A stretch of 64,000 nt of DNA from the NCBI GenBank assembly GCA_964640385.1, contig CAZXFL010000009.1, positions 1 to 64,000 of the forward strand, read 5' to 3'. Shown here one piece after another: positions 41,521 to 50,333 of the stretch. The notes under the pieces were generated by a model that was not told where the DNA came from, did not search any database, and worked only from the letters and a program-made list of their open reading frames with translations. The stretch is from JBBDIK01 sp964640385. Lineage in GTDB: Bacteria; Actinomycetota; UBA4738; JBBDHU01. The stretch's first letter is position 1. Every line of letters starts with the position of its first letter. The position numbers and the translations under genes were made by a program.

Positions 41521-42525
41521 GTGAAACGATGGTTGGTGGTCGTGATCCTGCCCGTGCTCATCCTCGCGCCGGCGCTGTTCATCCGGCTGCCCTACTACTC
41601 GGAAGGGCCGGGCCCTACCGCGGATGTCGAACAGCTCATCACCGTGTCGGGCCACGAGGTGCACCCGTCCGAGGGCCGGTTCCTGCTCACGACGGTGTCC
41701 CAGTCGGCTCGGACGCTCTCGCCGGTCGAGCTCCTCGCGACCTGGCTCGACTCCTCGTCCAGCGTGGTCCCCGAGGAGTTCGTCGTGACCCCGGGCGAGA
41801 CGCCGGAGGAGGAGGTCTTGCGCGCCCTCGATCAGATGGCCGAGAGTCAGGTGAACGCGACCTCGGTGGTCTTGGATCGCGTCAGCGGCTATCCCGCGAA
41901 CCACGGCGCCGGTGCCTTGGTCGCGGCGGTCGGAGAGGGGTGCCCGGCCGAAGGTGAGTTCCGGCCCGGCGACGTGATCGTCAGCGTCCAGGGCCAGCCG
42001 GTCGCCCGGCCGGAGGAGGCGTCCGAGCGGATCGATGCGGTGCCGGTCTCCGATGAGATCCGGTTCGGACTCGAGGGGGCCTCGGAGGGTGACCCGCCCA
42101 TCCGGCTGCGTCGCGGACCCTGCCTCGATTCGAAGGAGCCACTGATCGGGTTCATCCTGGCGCCCACCTTCCCGTATGAGGTCACGATCGACGACGACGG
42201 CATCGGTGGTCCGTCGGCGGGGCTCATGTGGGCACTGGGGCTCTACGACGAGTTGACGCCGGGCGATCTCACCGACGGGCGCACGATCGCCGGAACGGGC
42301 GTGATCGCGACGGATGGGAAGGTCGAGCCGATCGGTGGCGTCGGCAAGAAGCTCATCGCGGCCGAGCAGGCGGACGCCGACCTGTTCATCGTCCCCCGCG
42401 GGAACCTGGCTGAGGCCCTGGCCGCGGATCCGCAGATCCTGCTCGTTGAGGTCGGGAGTTTCGAGGAGGCAGTCGAGAAGCTCGAGGTTGATAGGCTGAG
42501 CCCGTCGGTGAGCCCGGAGGGATGA
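41521..42525 (+). CDS. YlbL-like PDZ/Lon-type serine protease
   Basis: Membrane-anchored protease of the YlbL type, 334 aa: one N-terminal helix (WLVVVILPVLILAPALFI), a PDZ domain (about 130-200, with FRPGDVIVSVQGQPVARPEEA), and a C-terminal Lon (S16) domain carrying the Ser in GGPSAGLMWALGLYDELT and the Lys in GGVGKKLIAAEQA. It should face the outside and degrade or process membrane or wall proteins; substrates unknown. The neighbour UPF0182 overlaps by 4 nt, an actinobacterial pairing also seen at Rv3193c-Rv3194c. Confidence 0.88.
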   Translation: MKRWLVVVILPVLILAPALFIRLPYYSEGPGPTADVEQLITVSGHEVHPSEGRFLLTTVSQSARTLSPVELLATWLDSSSSVVPEEFVVTPGETPEEEVLRALDQMAESQVNATSVVLDRVSGYPANHGAGALVAAVGEGCPAEGEFRPGDVIVSVQGQPVARPEEASERIDAVPVSDEIRFGLEGASEGDPPIRLRRGPCLDSKEPLIGFILAPTFPYEVTIDDDGIGGPSAGLMWALGLYDELTPGDLTDGRTIAGTGVIATDGKVEPIGGVGKKLIAAEQADADLFIVPRGNLAEALAADPQILLVEVGSFEEAVEKLEVDRLSPSVSPEG

Positions 42526-45470
42526 GCAGCGTGGCACGAACCATGGCGCGACCCCGGCGGCGATGGCCGCTCGTCGCCGTCATCCTCCTGGCCCTGGCGT
42601 TCCTCACCCTCTCGCTCCTGTCGGTGTTCTACATCGACCTGCTGTGGTTCCAGGAGCTCGGCTTCACGTCGGTGTTCTGGACGACGCTCTGGGCCCGGCT
42701 GTTGCTAGGTTCGATCCTCGGTCTGCTCTTCTTCGTGCTCCTGTACGTGAACCTGCTCATCGTGCGGCGGCTCGCGCCGAAGTACCGGGTGCTGACCCCG
42801 CAGCAAGAGATCGTAGAGCGGTACCGCCGGGCGTTCGAGCCGTATCTCAAGTGGCTGATCCCACTCGGATGCGTCCTCATCGCGTTGATGGTGGGGATCG
42901 GCGCCTCCCGGAACTGGTCCATGTTCCTCGCGTGGCGGAACTCGTCGGGCGTGACGTTCGGCGTGACCGATCCGCTCTTCCACCTCGATCCCGCGTTCTA
43001 CGTCTTCAAGCTGCCGTTCCTGGATTTCCTCCAGGGGTGGCTGTTCTCAGCGCTGCTGGGGATCACCGTGATCGTGGCTGCGGCGCACTACCTGTTCGGA
43101 GGCATCCGTCCGCAGTCCCCGGTCGAGAAGGTGACCCCGCAGGTCAAGGCCCACCTCTCGGTCCTCCTCGGGCTCCTGGTCCTGGTGCAGGCCTGGGGGT
43201 TCTTCTTGGACCGCTACGAGCTGCTCACGTCCGAGCGGGGAGTGGTCACGGGGGCGTCGTACACGGACGTGAAGGCCCAGCTACCGGCGCTGAACATCCT
43301 GGCCGTCGTCGCGGTCCTGTGCGCCGTCCTGTTCCTCGTCAACATCCGTTTCCGCGGCTGGGCCCTGCCCGTGATCGGCGTTGGACTCCTGCTCTTGGTG
43401 TCCGTGGTGGTCGGCGTCTTGATCCCTGCGTTCGTGCAGAAGTTCAGCGTCGAGCCCCAGGAGCTCCAGCGCGAGCAGCCGTACATCGAGCACAACATCG
43501 AGTTCACGCGGGAGGCCTTCGGGCTCGATGCGGTGAACCAGGTGTCGGCGGAAGTCTCTGAGGACCTGCCGCCCGACGCCATTGGAGCGAACGTCGACAC
43601 GATTGCGAACATCCGGCTGTGGGATCCATTCCTGCTCAAGCAGGACTACGAGCAGCTCCAGCGCATCAAGTCCTACTACGAATTCGGGAACACGGAAGCC
43701 GGGTTGAGCGGCGTTGCCGTCGACCGCTACGAACTGGATGGGCAGAAGCGGGTCGTGATGCTCTCGCCGCGCGAGGTGAGCCAGGACGGGATCCCGACGG
43801 CGGGGGCGACGTGGCAGAACAAGCACCTGGTCTACACCCACGGCTACGGGGCCGTCGCGAGCCTCGCGAACGGCGCCGGCGAGCAGGGCGGGCCGCTGTT
43901 CATCCTCCGGAACATCCCGCCGATCGGTGATCCGCCCGAGCTGGCCGACGAACTCAACGCCGGGGAACCGCGGGTGTACTTCGGTGTGCGCGACGACGTG
44001 GACTACGTTGTCGCGAAGACCGCGGCCGGTGAGCTGGACTACCAGGGGACGCCGACCAACGACCAGGAGCAGGTCACGAGCCACTACGAAGGATCCGGCG
44101 GCATCCCGGTGGGCGGGTTCTTCCGAAAGCTGCTCTTCTCCATCCGGCTCCAAGACGTGAACCTGATGATCTCGGACCTGATCGAGCCGGACAGCCGCGT
44201 GATGATCTATCGCAGCATCCAGGACCGCGTTCCGAAGGCGGCGCCGTTCCTGGACTACGACGGCGACCCGTACGCCGCGATCGTTGATGGGCGCATCGTG
44301 TGGATCTGGGACGCCTACACGAGCACGGATCTGTACCCCTACTCCCAGCGCCTCGATATTGCCGAGGCGACCGGCGGGCAGCTGGAAGGCCAGGTGAACT
44401 ACATCCGGAACTCGGTGAAGGTCGTGGTGGACGCCTACAGCGGGGCCGTGACGTTCTACGTCGCGGATCCCGAGGACCCGCTGATCCAGGTGTGGGCCCG
44501 GACGTATCCGGACATGTTCACCAGCTTCAGCGAGGCTTCGGCAGAGCTCCGTGCACACTTCCGGTATCCGGAGAATCTGTTCCAGGTGCAGGCGACGCAG
44601 TACGCGAACTACCACGTCACCGATCCGGCCGTCTTCTATCAGAAGCAGAACTTCTGGGAGATCCCGATCGATCCTGCGGAGCAGGCCAATCGCGGGTCGG
44701 AGGACGCTCCGCCGATGCGGCCGTACTACGTGCTCACCCGGCTGCCCGGACAGGAGGATGAGGAGTTCTCCTTGATCCTGCCGTTCGTCCCGCAGGGCCG
44801 CCAGAACATGGTCGCGTGGATGGCGGCCCGGTCCGACCCGGAGCACTACGGTGAGGTGGTCAGTTTCGAGTTCCCGTCGGGCCGCAACGTCGAAGGCCCG
44901 GTCCAGGTCTTCAACCTCATCAACACCTTCCCGCGGTTCTCGGCGGAGCGGACGTTGCTTGGACAGCAAGGGTCGCGGGTTCTGTTCGGCAACCTGCTCG
45001 TGATCCCGCTCGAGGATTCGTTCCTCTACGTCCAGCCGGTGTTCGTGCAATCGGCGCAGACCGACTCCTTCCCGGAGCTCGAGCGGGTCATCGTCGTCCA
45101 CGGCACCAGCGTCGGTATCGGGAACACGCTCTCGGAGGCGCTGGCCGATTCGGGCCTCGGCACCGACGGCGTCGCCGAGCCGGGCGCGGAGGATCCTGGA
45201 GGCGCGGGAGCCACGACGGATACCAAGGCGCTCTTGCAACGCGCGCTCGATCACTTCCAGAAGGCCGACGAGGCGCTCACGCAGGGCGACCTCGCCACCT
45301 ATCAAGCCGAGATCGAGAAGGCGAAGCAACTCGTCCGTCAGGCGGGAGCCGCGTCCGTCGGGGTGGGCGGGGAGCCCGGCAGCGCCGACGCAAGTGGGAC
45401 GGGGGGAGCCGTAGCGCCGACACCTTCACCGACGTCCGAAACCAGTCCTTCCGAGGTCCCTGCGGCCTGA
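42522..45470 (+). CDS. UPF0182 family large membrane protein
   Basis: A 982-aa protein of the UPF0182 family. About seven membrane helices occupy the first 300 residues (starting RRRWPLVAVILLALAFLTLSL, and including ASRNWSMFLAWRNSSGVTFG and the FHLDPAFYVFKLPFL block), followed by a large extracytoplasmic domain (about 310-880; ...NIRLWDPFLLKQDYEQLQRI, YVLTRLPGQEDEEFSLILPF) and a low-complexity Gly/Ala/Ser/Pro tail preceded by a helical stretch. The function of the family is unknown. ATG 42522 overlaps the protease stop (ATGA). Confidence 0.92.
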   Translation: MSSVARTMARPRRRWPLVAVILLALAFLTLSLLSVFYIDLLWFQELGFTSVFWTTLWARLLLGSILGLLFFVLLYVNLLIVRRLAPKYRVLTPQQEIVERYRRAFEPYLKWLIPLGCVLIALMVGIGASRNWSMFLAWRNSSGVTFGVTDPLFHLDPAFYVFKLPFLDFLQGWLFSALLGITVIVAAAHYLFGGIRPQSPVEKVTPQVKAHLSVLLGLLVLVQAWGFFLDRYELLTSERGVVTGASYTDVKAQLPALNILAVVAVLCAVLFLVNIRFRGWALPVIGVGLLLLVSVVVGVLIPAFVQKFSVEPQELQREQPYIEHNIEFTREAFGLDAVNQVSAEVSEDLPPDAIGANVDTIANIRLWDPFLLKQDYEQLQRIKSYYEFGNTEAGLSGVAVDRYELDGQKRVVMLSPREVSQDGIPTAGATWQNKHLVYTHGYGAVASLANGAGEQGGPLFILRNIPPIGDPPELADELNAGEPRVYFGVRDDVDYVVAKTAAGELDYQGTPTNDQEQVTSHYEGSGGIPVGGFFRKLLFSIRLQDVNLMISDLIEPDSRVMIYRSIQDRVPKAAPFLDYDGDPYAAIVDGRIVWIWDAYTSTDLYPYSQRLDIAEATGGQLEGQVNYIRNSVKVVVDAYSGAVTFYVADPEDPLIQVWARTYPDMFTSFSEASAELRAHFRYPENLFQVQATQYANYHVTDPAVFYQKQNFWEIPIDPAEQANRGSEDAPPMRPYYVLTRLPGQEDEEFSLILPFVPQGRQNMVAWMAARSDPEHYGEVVSFEFPSGRNVEGPVQVFNLINTFPRFSAERTLLGQQGSRVLFGNLLVIPLEDSFLYVQPVFVQSAQTDSFPELERVIVVHGTSVGIGNTLSEALADSGLGTDGVAEPGAEDPGGAGATTDTKALLQRALDHFQKADEALTQGDLATYQAEIEKAKQLVRQAGAASVGVGGEPGSADASGTGGAVAPTPSPTSETSPSEVPAA

Positions 45471-45551
45471 CGAGCAAGTCGAGCGTCTCGGGGCAGCGGG
45501 TCGCGGCCACCGGATGTGACGCAGGTGCTCGCCCTCGGCCCGGGTGGCGGG

Positions 45552-45566
45552 TATGCTCGCGCCGGA
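45552..45566 (+). promoter_or_regulatory. -10 box (TATGCT) before the pentapeptide gene
   Basis: TATGCT (45552-45557), 9 nt before GTG 45567. The 96-bp gap after UPF0182 holds no other element. Confidence 0.4.
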
Positions 45567-46409
45567 GTGACTCGGAAGGTCTTCGTGCGCAACCTCATCA
45601 TGATCGTGGCAGCCGGTGTCGTCCTGCTGACGGCGTGTCCAGCTGCCGCGCCGCCCCCGCCATCCGGAACCACGTCCCACTCGGTGGGGACACCGGCGCC
45701 GGGGTCGGACTCAACCCCGAGCGTGCCGCCCGGCACCGAGGTGATCGGTACGTGCGCCATCCTGCCGGACGCGGACTGCCGGGAAGCGGATCTGAAGGCG
45801 GCTCCGCTCGCAAGGGCGGATCTGCGGAGAGCCGACCTCCGGGAGGCTGACCTGTACGGTGCGGATCTGCGCCATGCGGACCTGCGGGACGCCGACCTGA
45901 CCGATGCCAACCTCAAGAACACCGACCTGACCGACGCCGACCTGCGCGGTGCCGACCTCACCGGGGCGAACCTCGTCGACGCGAACCTCACCAAGACCAA
46001 CTTCGAGGACGCAACCGTCGAGCTGTCGCAGATGAAGAAGTCCCTGACGTGTGAGACCATCCGTCCGGACGGCACCACGGATGACACCGATTGCAATGAG
46101 TCTCCCCTGTCGCCCGTGGCCCCGGGCGAGCCGGCGATCACCAAGTACAAGGTCCCGAAGGACGCTACCGGCTGTGTGGGCACGGTCAAGAAGGTCGAGA
46201 TCAGGGTCAGCTACGACACGCAGAACGCCGAGACGGTGGAGTTCGAAGTCGACGGAGAGCCGCTCGGGGGCAACCAGGTCTTCGAGGTCCCATCCGGCGA
46301 TGCCGACCTCGAGTATCGGTGCGCGGATCCGGAGCACTCCTACACGATCATCGCCACGGACACCTCCGGGGACCAGGTCGAGAAGACCAAGACCGCCAAG
46401 AGCGCCTGA
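45567..46409 (+). CDS. pentapeptide-repeat lipoprotein
   Basis: A 280-aa exported protein: signal peptide with a lipobox-like LLTAC, a Pro/Ser-rich linker, then about fifteen pentapeptide repeats of the A(D/N)LxxA type (roughly residues 70-150, for example ADLRRADLREADLYGADL), which fold as a right-handed quadrilateral helix, and a C-terminal beta domain (about 170-280) with paired cysteines. The partner is unknown. Start candidates are GTG 45567 (after TATGCT) and GTG 45585; both keep the signal peptide. Confidence 0.8.
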   Translation: MTRKVFVRNLIMIVAAGVVLLTACPAAAPPPPSGTTSHSVGTPAPGSDSTPSVPPGTEVIGTCAILPDADCREADLKAAPLARADLRRADLREADLYGADLRHADLRDADLTDANLKNTDLTDADLRGADLTGANLVDANLTKTNFEDATVELSQMKKSLTCETIRPDGTTDDTDCNESPLSPVAPGEPAITKYKVPKDATGCVGTVKKVEIRVSYDTQNAETVEFEVDGEPLGGNQVFEVPSGDADLEYRCADPEHSYTIIATDTSGDQVEKTKTAKSA

Positions 46410-46413
46410 GGAT

Positions 46414-46442
46414 TGGCGGCGGGCGGAGGCCCCGCTAGTATC
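46414..46442 (+). promoter_or_regulatory. promoter of the initiator tRNA
   Basis: TTGGCG (46414-46419), 17-bp spacer, TAGTAT (46437-46442), with the tRNA 5' end at 46447. The -10 is only four bases from the mature tRNA, so the 5' leader would be very short. Confidence 0.6.
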
Positions 46443-46446
46443 GCTC

Positions 46447-46520
46447 TGCGGGGTGGAGCAGTCCGGTAGCTCGCTGGGCTCATAACCCAGAGGTCGTAGG
46501 TTCAAATCCTACCCCCGCGA
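46447..46520 (+). tRNA. initiator tRNA-fMet (CAU)
   Basis: A 74-nt cloverleaf: acceptor arm TGCGGGG/CCCCGCG with A73, D stem GAGC/GCTC (A11-U24 pair of initiators), anticodon stem CTGGG/CCCAG with the three G-C pairs diagnostic for initiator tRNA, loop CTCATAA (anticodon CAU), variable AGGTC, and T arm GTAGG-TTCAAAT-CCTAC. The 1-72 position is U-G rather than the C-A mismatch of E. coli. CCA is not encoded (CGA follows). Confidence 0.95.
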
Positions 46521-46524
46521 CGAG

Positions 46525-46551
46525 AAGGGCGGGCGGTGACGCCCGCCCTTT
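46525..46551 (+). terminator. intrinsic terminator of the tRNA
   Basis: AAGGGCGGGCG-GTGA-CGCCCGCCCTT is an 11-bp perfect hairpin ending in a short T run, 4 nt after the tRNA. Confidence 0.75.
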
Positions 46552-46573
46552 CCCTATCCGGGAGGAGCCCTTC

Positions 46574-47335
46574 GTGCCCGAGCTGGTGCGACCCGACGGT
46601 TGCCGTCTCGTGTATGAGACCCATGGGTCGCCCGAGGCCGAGCCAGTGCTGCTGGTCGAAGGCTCAGGCGGCGATCTGCCCGGCTGGAGCCGGAACATCC
46701 CCACGCTGTCCGCCGCGTGCTTGGTCGTTGCGTACGACCAGCGGGGGAACGGGTGGTCGGACGCGCCCGATGCTCCGCAGACCATGACGACGTTCGTCGA
46801 CGATGCCATCGGGATCCTCGACCACCTCGAGATCGATCGAGTCCATGTCTACGGACAATCGTTCGGGGGGATGGTCGCGCTGGAACTCGCGCTCGCGTCG
46901 CCGGAACGCGTGAAGACCCTCATCGTCGCGTGTGCCCACGCGGGCGGGGACTCGGTGCTCCGCGCGCGTGAACGTGTTCCCACGGGCGGGGCCGATCGCG
47001 CGATCTTCTCCGAGAGTTATCTGGCCGGCGATCCGGAGGGCGTTCGGGAGCTGTTCTCGCAGGGGGTCCCGCAGCCGCCGCACGCCGGGCGGCGACAGTG
47101 GGGAGCGATGCAGACGTTCGACGTGTCCCGGCGTCTCGGTGAGATCCGCGTTCCGACGCTGGTCCTACACGGGACCGATGACCGGGTGATCGCGGTGGAG
47201 AACGCGCGGTTCCTTGCCGAACGGATCCCTGGTGCGGAGCTCGTGCTCCTTGAGGGGGCTGGGCACGTGTACCACTGGGAGCAGCCGGAGACGGCGGATA
47301 CCGCGGTCGTGGACTTCATCGGGAGGCACCCATGA
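46574..47335 (+). CDS. alpha/beta hydrolase
   Basis: A 253-aa hydrolase of the epoxide hydrolase / haloperoxidase-like type. Seen: oxyanion region LLVEGSGGDLPGW, VVAYDQRGNGWSD, nucleophile elbow VYGQSFGGMVALELAL, acid in LVLHGTDDRVIA and His in EGAGHVYHWEQPE. Ser, Asp and His are all in place. GTG 46574 follows GGGAGGAG. The stop overlaps the next ATG (ATGA), so the two are coupled. Substrate unknown. Confidence 0.85.
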   Translation: MPELVRPDGCRLVYETHGSPEAEPVLLVEGSGGDLPGWSRNIPTLSAACLVVAYDQRGNGWSDAPDAPQTMTTFVDDAIGILDHLEIDRVHVYGQSFGGMVALELALASPERVKTLIVACAHAGGDSVLRARERVPTGGADRAIFSESYLAGDPEGVRELFSQGVPQPPHAGRRQWGAMQTFDVSRRLGEIRVPTLVLHGTDDRVIAVENARFLAERIPGAELVLLEGAGHVYHWEQPETADTAVVDFIGRHP

Positions 47336-48252
47336 GCGATGTCCCAGCGGAGGTTCGCGAACTCGCGCTCGAACGCCAGGCCGCCCGGCAGCGCAAGGAC
47401 TTCGCTGCGGCGGATGCGCTGCGGGACCGGATCCGCGAGCTCGGGTTCGAGGTCGTCGACGGGCCGGAGGGGCCTGCCCTGCAACGCGGTCAGTCGGCTC
47501 CGGGGTCCGGCGTGGAACGGGTCCGACCGCAGGAGGTGCCCTCGCTTCTGGATGAAGCCGCGACGGTCGACGTCTCTGTGCAGTGGGTTGTGCAGGGGTG
47601 GGCCGGGGACGTGACCCGGGGGATCGACGCCGTCCGGCGGTTCGCGGGCACGCGCTCGGTACAACACGTCGTGGTGGATGCCGCGCAGACCGACCCCGCT
47701 ACGTGGCCGGATGGCGTAGAGGTGGTCCCCCTGATCGCGGACCCTGGATGGGGGCTTGCCCGGAACGTAGGTCTGCACCGTTCGATCGGGAGGACGGTCG
47801 TGGTGATCGACGGTTGCATCGAGCCGACCGGGGATGTCCTCGGTCCGATCGAGCGGGCCCTGGAGGACCCGTCCGTCGGTCTCGTCGGGCCGTTCGGCAT
47901 CGTGACGGACGACCTCCGCGAGTTTCATCCGTCGGACGGTCCGGACGTCGATGCGATCGAGGGCTACCTGATGGCATTCCGGCGTGAGGTGATCCGCACG
48001 ACGGGGGGTTTCGACGAGAAGTTCAAGTTCTATCGGACCGCCGACATCGAGTTCTCGTTCCGGGTGAAGGATCAGGGGTTGCGGACCTGCGTCGTGCCGC
48101 TCCCGGTCGAGCGCCACGAGCATCGGATCTGGGTCACCACACCCGCGGATCGGCGGGAAGCCCTCTCGAAGCGCAACTTCTACCGGTTCCTCGATCGATG
48201 GCGGGGACGGACGGACCTGACGGAGTCGGGGAAGCGGGAGTCCCCCACCTAG
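47332..48252 (+). CDS. CysS-tail domain fused to a family-2-like glycosyltransferase
   Basis: Residues about 5-50 (VRELALERQAARQRKDFAAA, then DALRDRIRELGFEVVDGPEG) look like the C-terminal end of cysteinyl-tRNA synthetase. After a linker, residues about 80-300 form a GT-A-like glycosyltransferase: LARNVGLHRSIGRTVVVIDG, VGLVGPFGI, YLMAFRREVIRTTGGFDEKF, and DIEFSFRVKDQGL typical of family 2. The metal motif DxD appears as DGC, so catalysis by the standard mechanism is doubtful. No catalytic part of CysS is present. ATG 47332 overlaps the hydrolase stop. It converges on ftsH with a 4-nt overlap. Confidence 0.7.
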   Translation: MSDVPAEVRELALERQAARQRKDFAAADALRDRIRELGFEVVDGPEGPALQRGQSAPGSGVERVRPQEVPSLLDEAATVDVSVQWVVQGWAGDVTRGIDAVRRFAGTRSVQHVVVDAAQTDPATWPDGVEVVPLIADPGWGLARNVGLHRSIGRTVVVIDGCIEPTGDVLGPIERALEDPSVGLVGPFGIVTDDLREFHPSDGPDVDAIEGYLMAFRREVIRTTGGFDEKFKFYRTADIEFSFRVKDQGLRTCVVPLPVERHEHRIWVTTPADRREALSKRNFYRFLDRWRGRTDLTESGKRESPT

Positions 48253-50276
48253 TTCTGGAGTTTCCGTTTCGCCGGAATCGGTGGAGCCGGAGGCCGTGGG
48301 ACGTCGGTGGCGGGGGCCAGGTCTGGCGCCAGCGGTGGTTTCCCGTTGTCCTTGATCGCCGCGAGCGCCTCCTCGCGCGTCGGGACCGGCCGGATGCCCT
48401 GGACGTACTCGACCAACTCCCGACCTTCGATGACCTCGGTGACCATCAGGAGCTCGGACAGGCGGTCCATCAGCTCGCGGCGCTGCAGCAGCGCGCTGCG
48501 GGCGCGATCATGGGCGTCGTTCACCAGCCGGGCGACCTCCTGGTCGACGACCTCGGCCGTGGCCTCGGACATCTCTTTGCCCTGTCCGGGGAAGAGCGCC
48601 CGGCCCTCCGGGCTGCGGAAGCCGTCGGTGCCGAACGAGAGCGGTCCGACCTTCGGACTCATCCCGTACTCGACGACCATCGCCCTGGCGATATCGGTCG
48701 CCTTCTCCAGGTCGTTCTGCGCGCCGGTCGAGATCTCGCCGAAGCAGATCTCTTCGGCGGTCCGGCCACCGAGCAGGATCGCGAGCCGGTCGCGAAGCTC
48801 GGGTTCGGTCATGAGGTAGCGGTCCTCGAGTGGGCGCTGCATGGTCATCCCGAGCGCCGCTGCGCCGCGGGGGATGATCGACACGCGGTGCACTGGGTCG
48901 GCATTCTCGACGCTCAGCGCCACCATCGCGTGGCCCATCTCGTGCTTGGCCACGATCTCGCGTTCCTTGTCGGACATCACGCGGCTCTTGCGCTCGAGAC
49001 CCGCCACGACGCGGTCGATCGCCTCTTCCAATTCGACCATTGGGACGGAGTTCTTCTCGCGGCGCGCGGCCAGCAGCGCGGCTTCATTCACGACGTTCGC
49101 GAGGTCGGCTCCGGTGAACCCGGCCGTTCGGGTGGCCAGCACCTTCAGATCAACGCTCGGGTCGATGGCGACTCCGCGCGCATGCACCTGGAAGATGTGC
49201 TCGCGTCCGCGTACGTCGGGCCGGTCGACGACGACCTGGCGGTCGAAGCGCCCGGGCCTGACCAGGGCGGGGTCCAAGACGTCCGGCCGGTTGGTGGCCG
49301 CCATGATGATGACGCCCTTGGAGGCGTCGAATCCATCCATCTCGACGAGGAGCTGGTTCAGGGTCTGTTCCCGCTCGTCGTGCCCGCCGAAGCTCGAGCC
49401 CATCGCGCCCGCCCGGCCCTTGCCGATCGTGTCGATCTCGTCCAGGAACACCAATGCCGGCGCCTTCTCCTTGGCCTGCTGGAAGAGCTCCCGGACGCGG
49501 GCGGCGCCGAGGCCGACGAACATCTCGACGAACTCCGAGCCGGACATGAAGAAGAACGGGACGTTCGCCTCACCGGCGACCGCCCGGGCCAGCAGGGTCT
49601 TGCCGCAGCCAGGGGGGCCGAGGAGCAGGACGCCCTTGGGGATGCGACCGCCCAGCCGCTGGTACTTCTTCGGGTTCTTGAGGAAGTCGACGATCTCGTT
49701 CAGTTCGGTCACGGCCTCATCGAGCCCCGCGACGTCGCCGAAGGTCGTCTTCATCTCCTTGCGGTCGACGACCTTGACCTTGCTGCGGCCCCCGAGAGGG
49801 AGCCCTCCTGCTCCGCCGCCGCCGATCCTCCGGAACATGAAGTAGTAGAGGATCCCGAACACCAGGATCAGGGGCAGGAACGACAGCACGAGCGAGATGA
49901 ACGGGTTCGGCTGTACGCCCCTGAACTCCACGCCTTGCTCGGTGAGGAGTTCGGTGAGGCTGGATGAGTCGAGGTTCGGCGGAAGGTCCGACCGGAACGG
50001 GATCTCCTGGCCGTCCTGTTGATAGGTGCCCTGCACCGTCGTATCCGAGATGGTGACTTCCGTGACCTGGCCCTGGTCCACGCGATCCAAGAACTCCGAG
50101 TAGGGCATCTTCGCGCCCTGGGTGATCTGGGTCATCGAGAACAGGAGGAAAACCGCGAGGAGCCCCCCGCCCACGATCACGATCAGCGGCGTCCGGCGGC
50201 GAGGGCCGCCCTCGGTGTCCCCGCCGCCCAGATCGAAGCCGGGGAAGCGGCCCTTCTTCTCGTTGTCGTCGGGCAT
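48249..50276 (-). CDS. ftsH: ATP-dependent zinc metalloprotease FtsH
   Basis: Membrane-bound AAA protease for quality control, 675 aa. Order: short cytosolic start, membrane helix (IVIVGGGLLAVFLLFSM), extracytoplasmic FtsH domain, second helix (LVLSFLPLILVFGILYYFMF), AAA ATPase with Walker A GPPGCGKT (usual form GPPGTGKT), Walker B ALVFLDEID and second-region NRPDVLDPALVRPGRFDR, then the M41 peptidase with KHEMGHAMVA (HExxH with Met where Ala is usual) and a third ligand region near AILLGGRTAEE. ATG 50274-50276 lies 6 nt after CAAGAT. The frame is open upstream, but those residues are unlike FtsH. Confidence 0.94.
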   Translation of the reverse strand: MPDDNEKKGRFPGFDLGGGDTEGGPRRRTPLIVIVGGGLLAVFLLFSMTQITQGAKMPYSEFLDRVDQGQVTEVTISDTTVQGTYQQDGQEIPFRSDLPPNLDSSSLTELLTEQGVEFRGVQPNPFISLVLSFLPLILVFGILYYFMFRRIGGGGAGGLPLGGRSKVKVVDRKEMKTTFGDVAGLDEAVTELNEIVDFLKNPKKYQRLGGRIPKGVLLLGPPGCGKTLLARAVAGEANVPFFFMSGSEFVEMFVGLGAARVRELFQQAKEKAPALVFLDEIDTIGKGRAGAMGSSFGGHDEREQTLNQLLVEMDGFDASKGVIIMAATNRPDVLDPALVRPGRFDRQVVVDRPDVRGREHIFQVHARGVAIDPSVDLKVLATRTAGFTGADLANVVNEAALLAARREKNSVPMVELEEAIDRVVAGLERKSRVMSDKEREIVAKHEMGHAMVALSVENADPVHRVSIIPRGAAALGMTMQRPLEDRYLMTEPELRDRLAILLGGRTAEEICFGEISTGAQNDLEKATDIARAMVVEYGMSPKVGPLSFGTDGFRSPEGRALFPGQGKEMSEATAEVVDQEVARLVNDAHDRARSALLQRRELMDRLSELLMVTEVIEGRELVEYVQGIRPVPTREEALAAIKDNGKPPLAPDLAPATDVPRPPAPPIPAKRKLQN

Positions 50277-50320
50277 CGGTCCAATCTTGCCACCTTGGGC
50301 TTCATGTGACATGCGGATGG

Positions 50321-50333
50321 GATACTGGCCGCC
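50321..50333 (+). promoter_or_regulatory. -10 box of a leaderless promoter (GATACT)
   Basis: GATACT (50321-50326), 7 nt before GTG 50334 of the sigma factor gene, 45 bp from the opposing ftsH start. Confidence 0.45.

Noticed and set aside
43281..45329. Minus-strand frame of about 680 codons opposite UPF0182
   Set aside because: Composition (Arg, Asp, Val, Leu repeats) and lack of motifs show it is a shadow of the real gene's codon bias.
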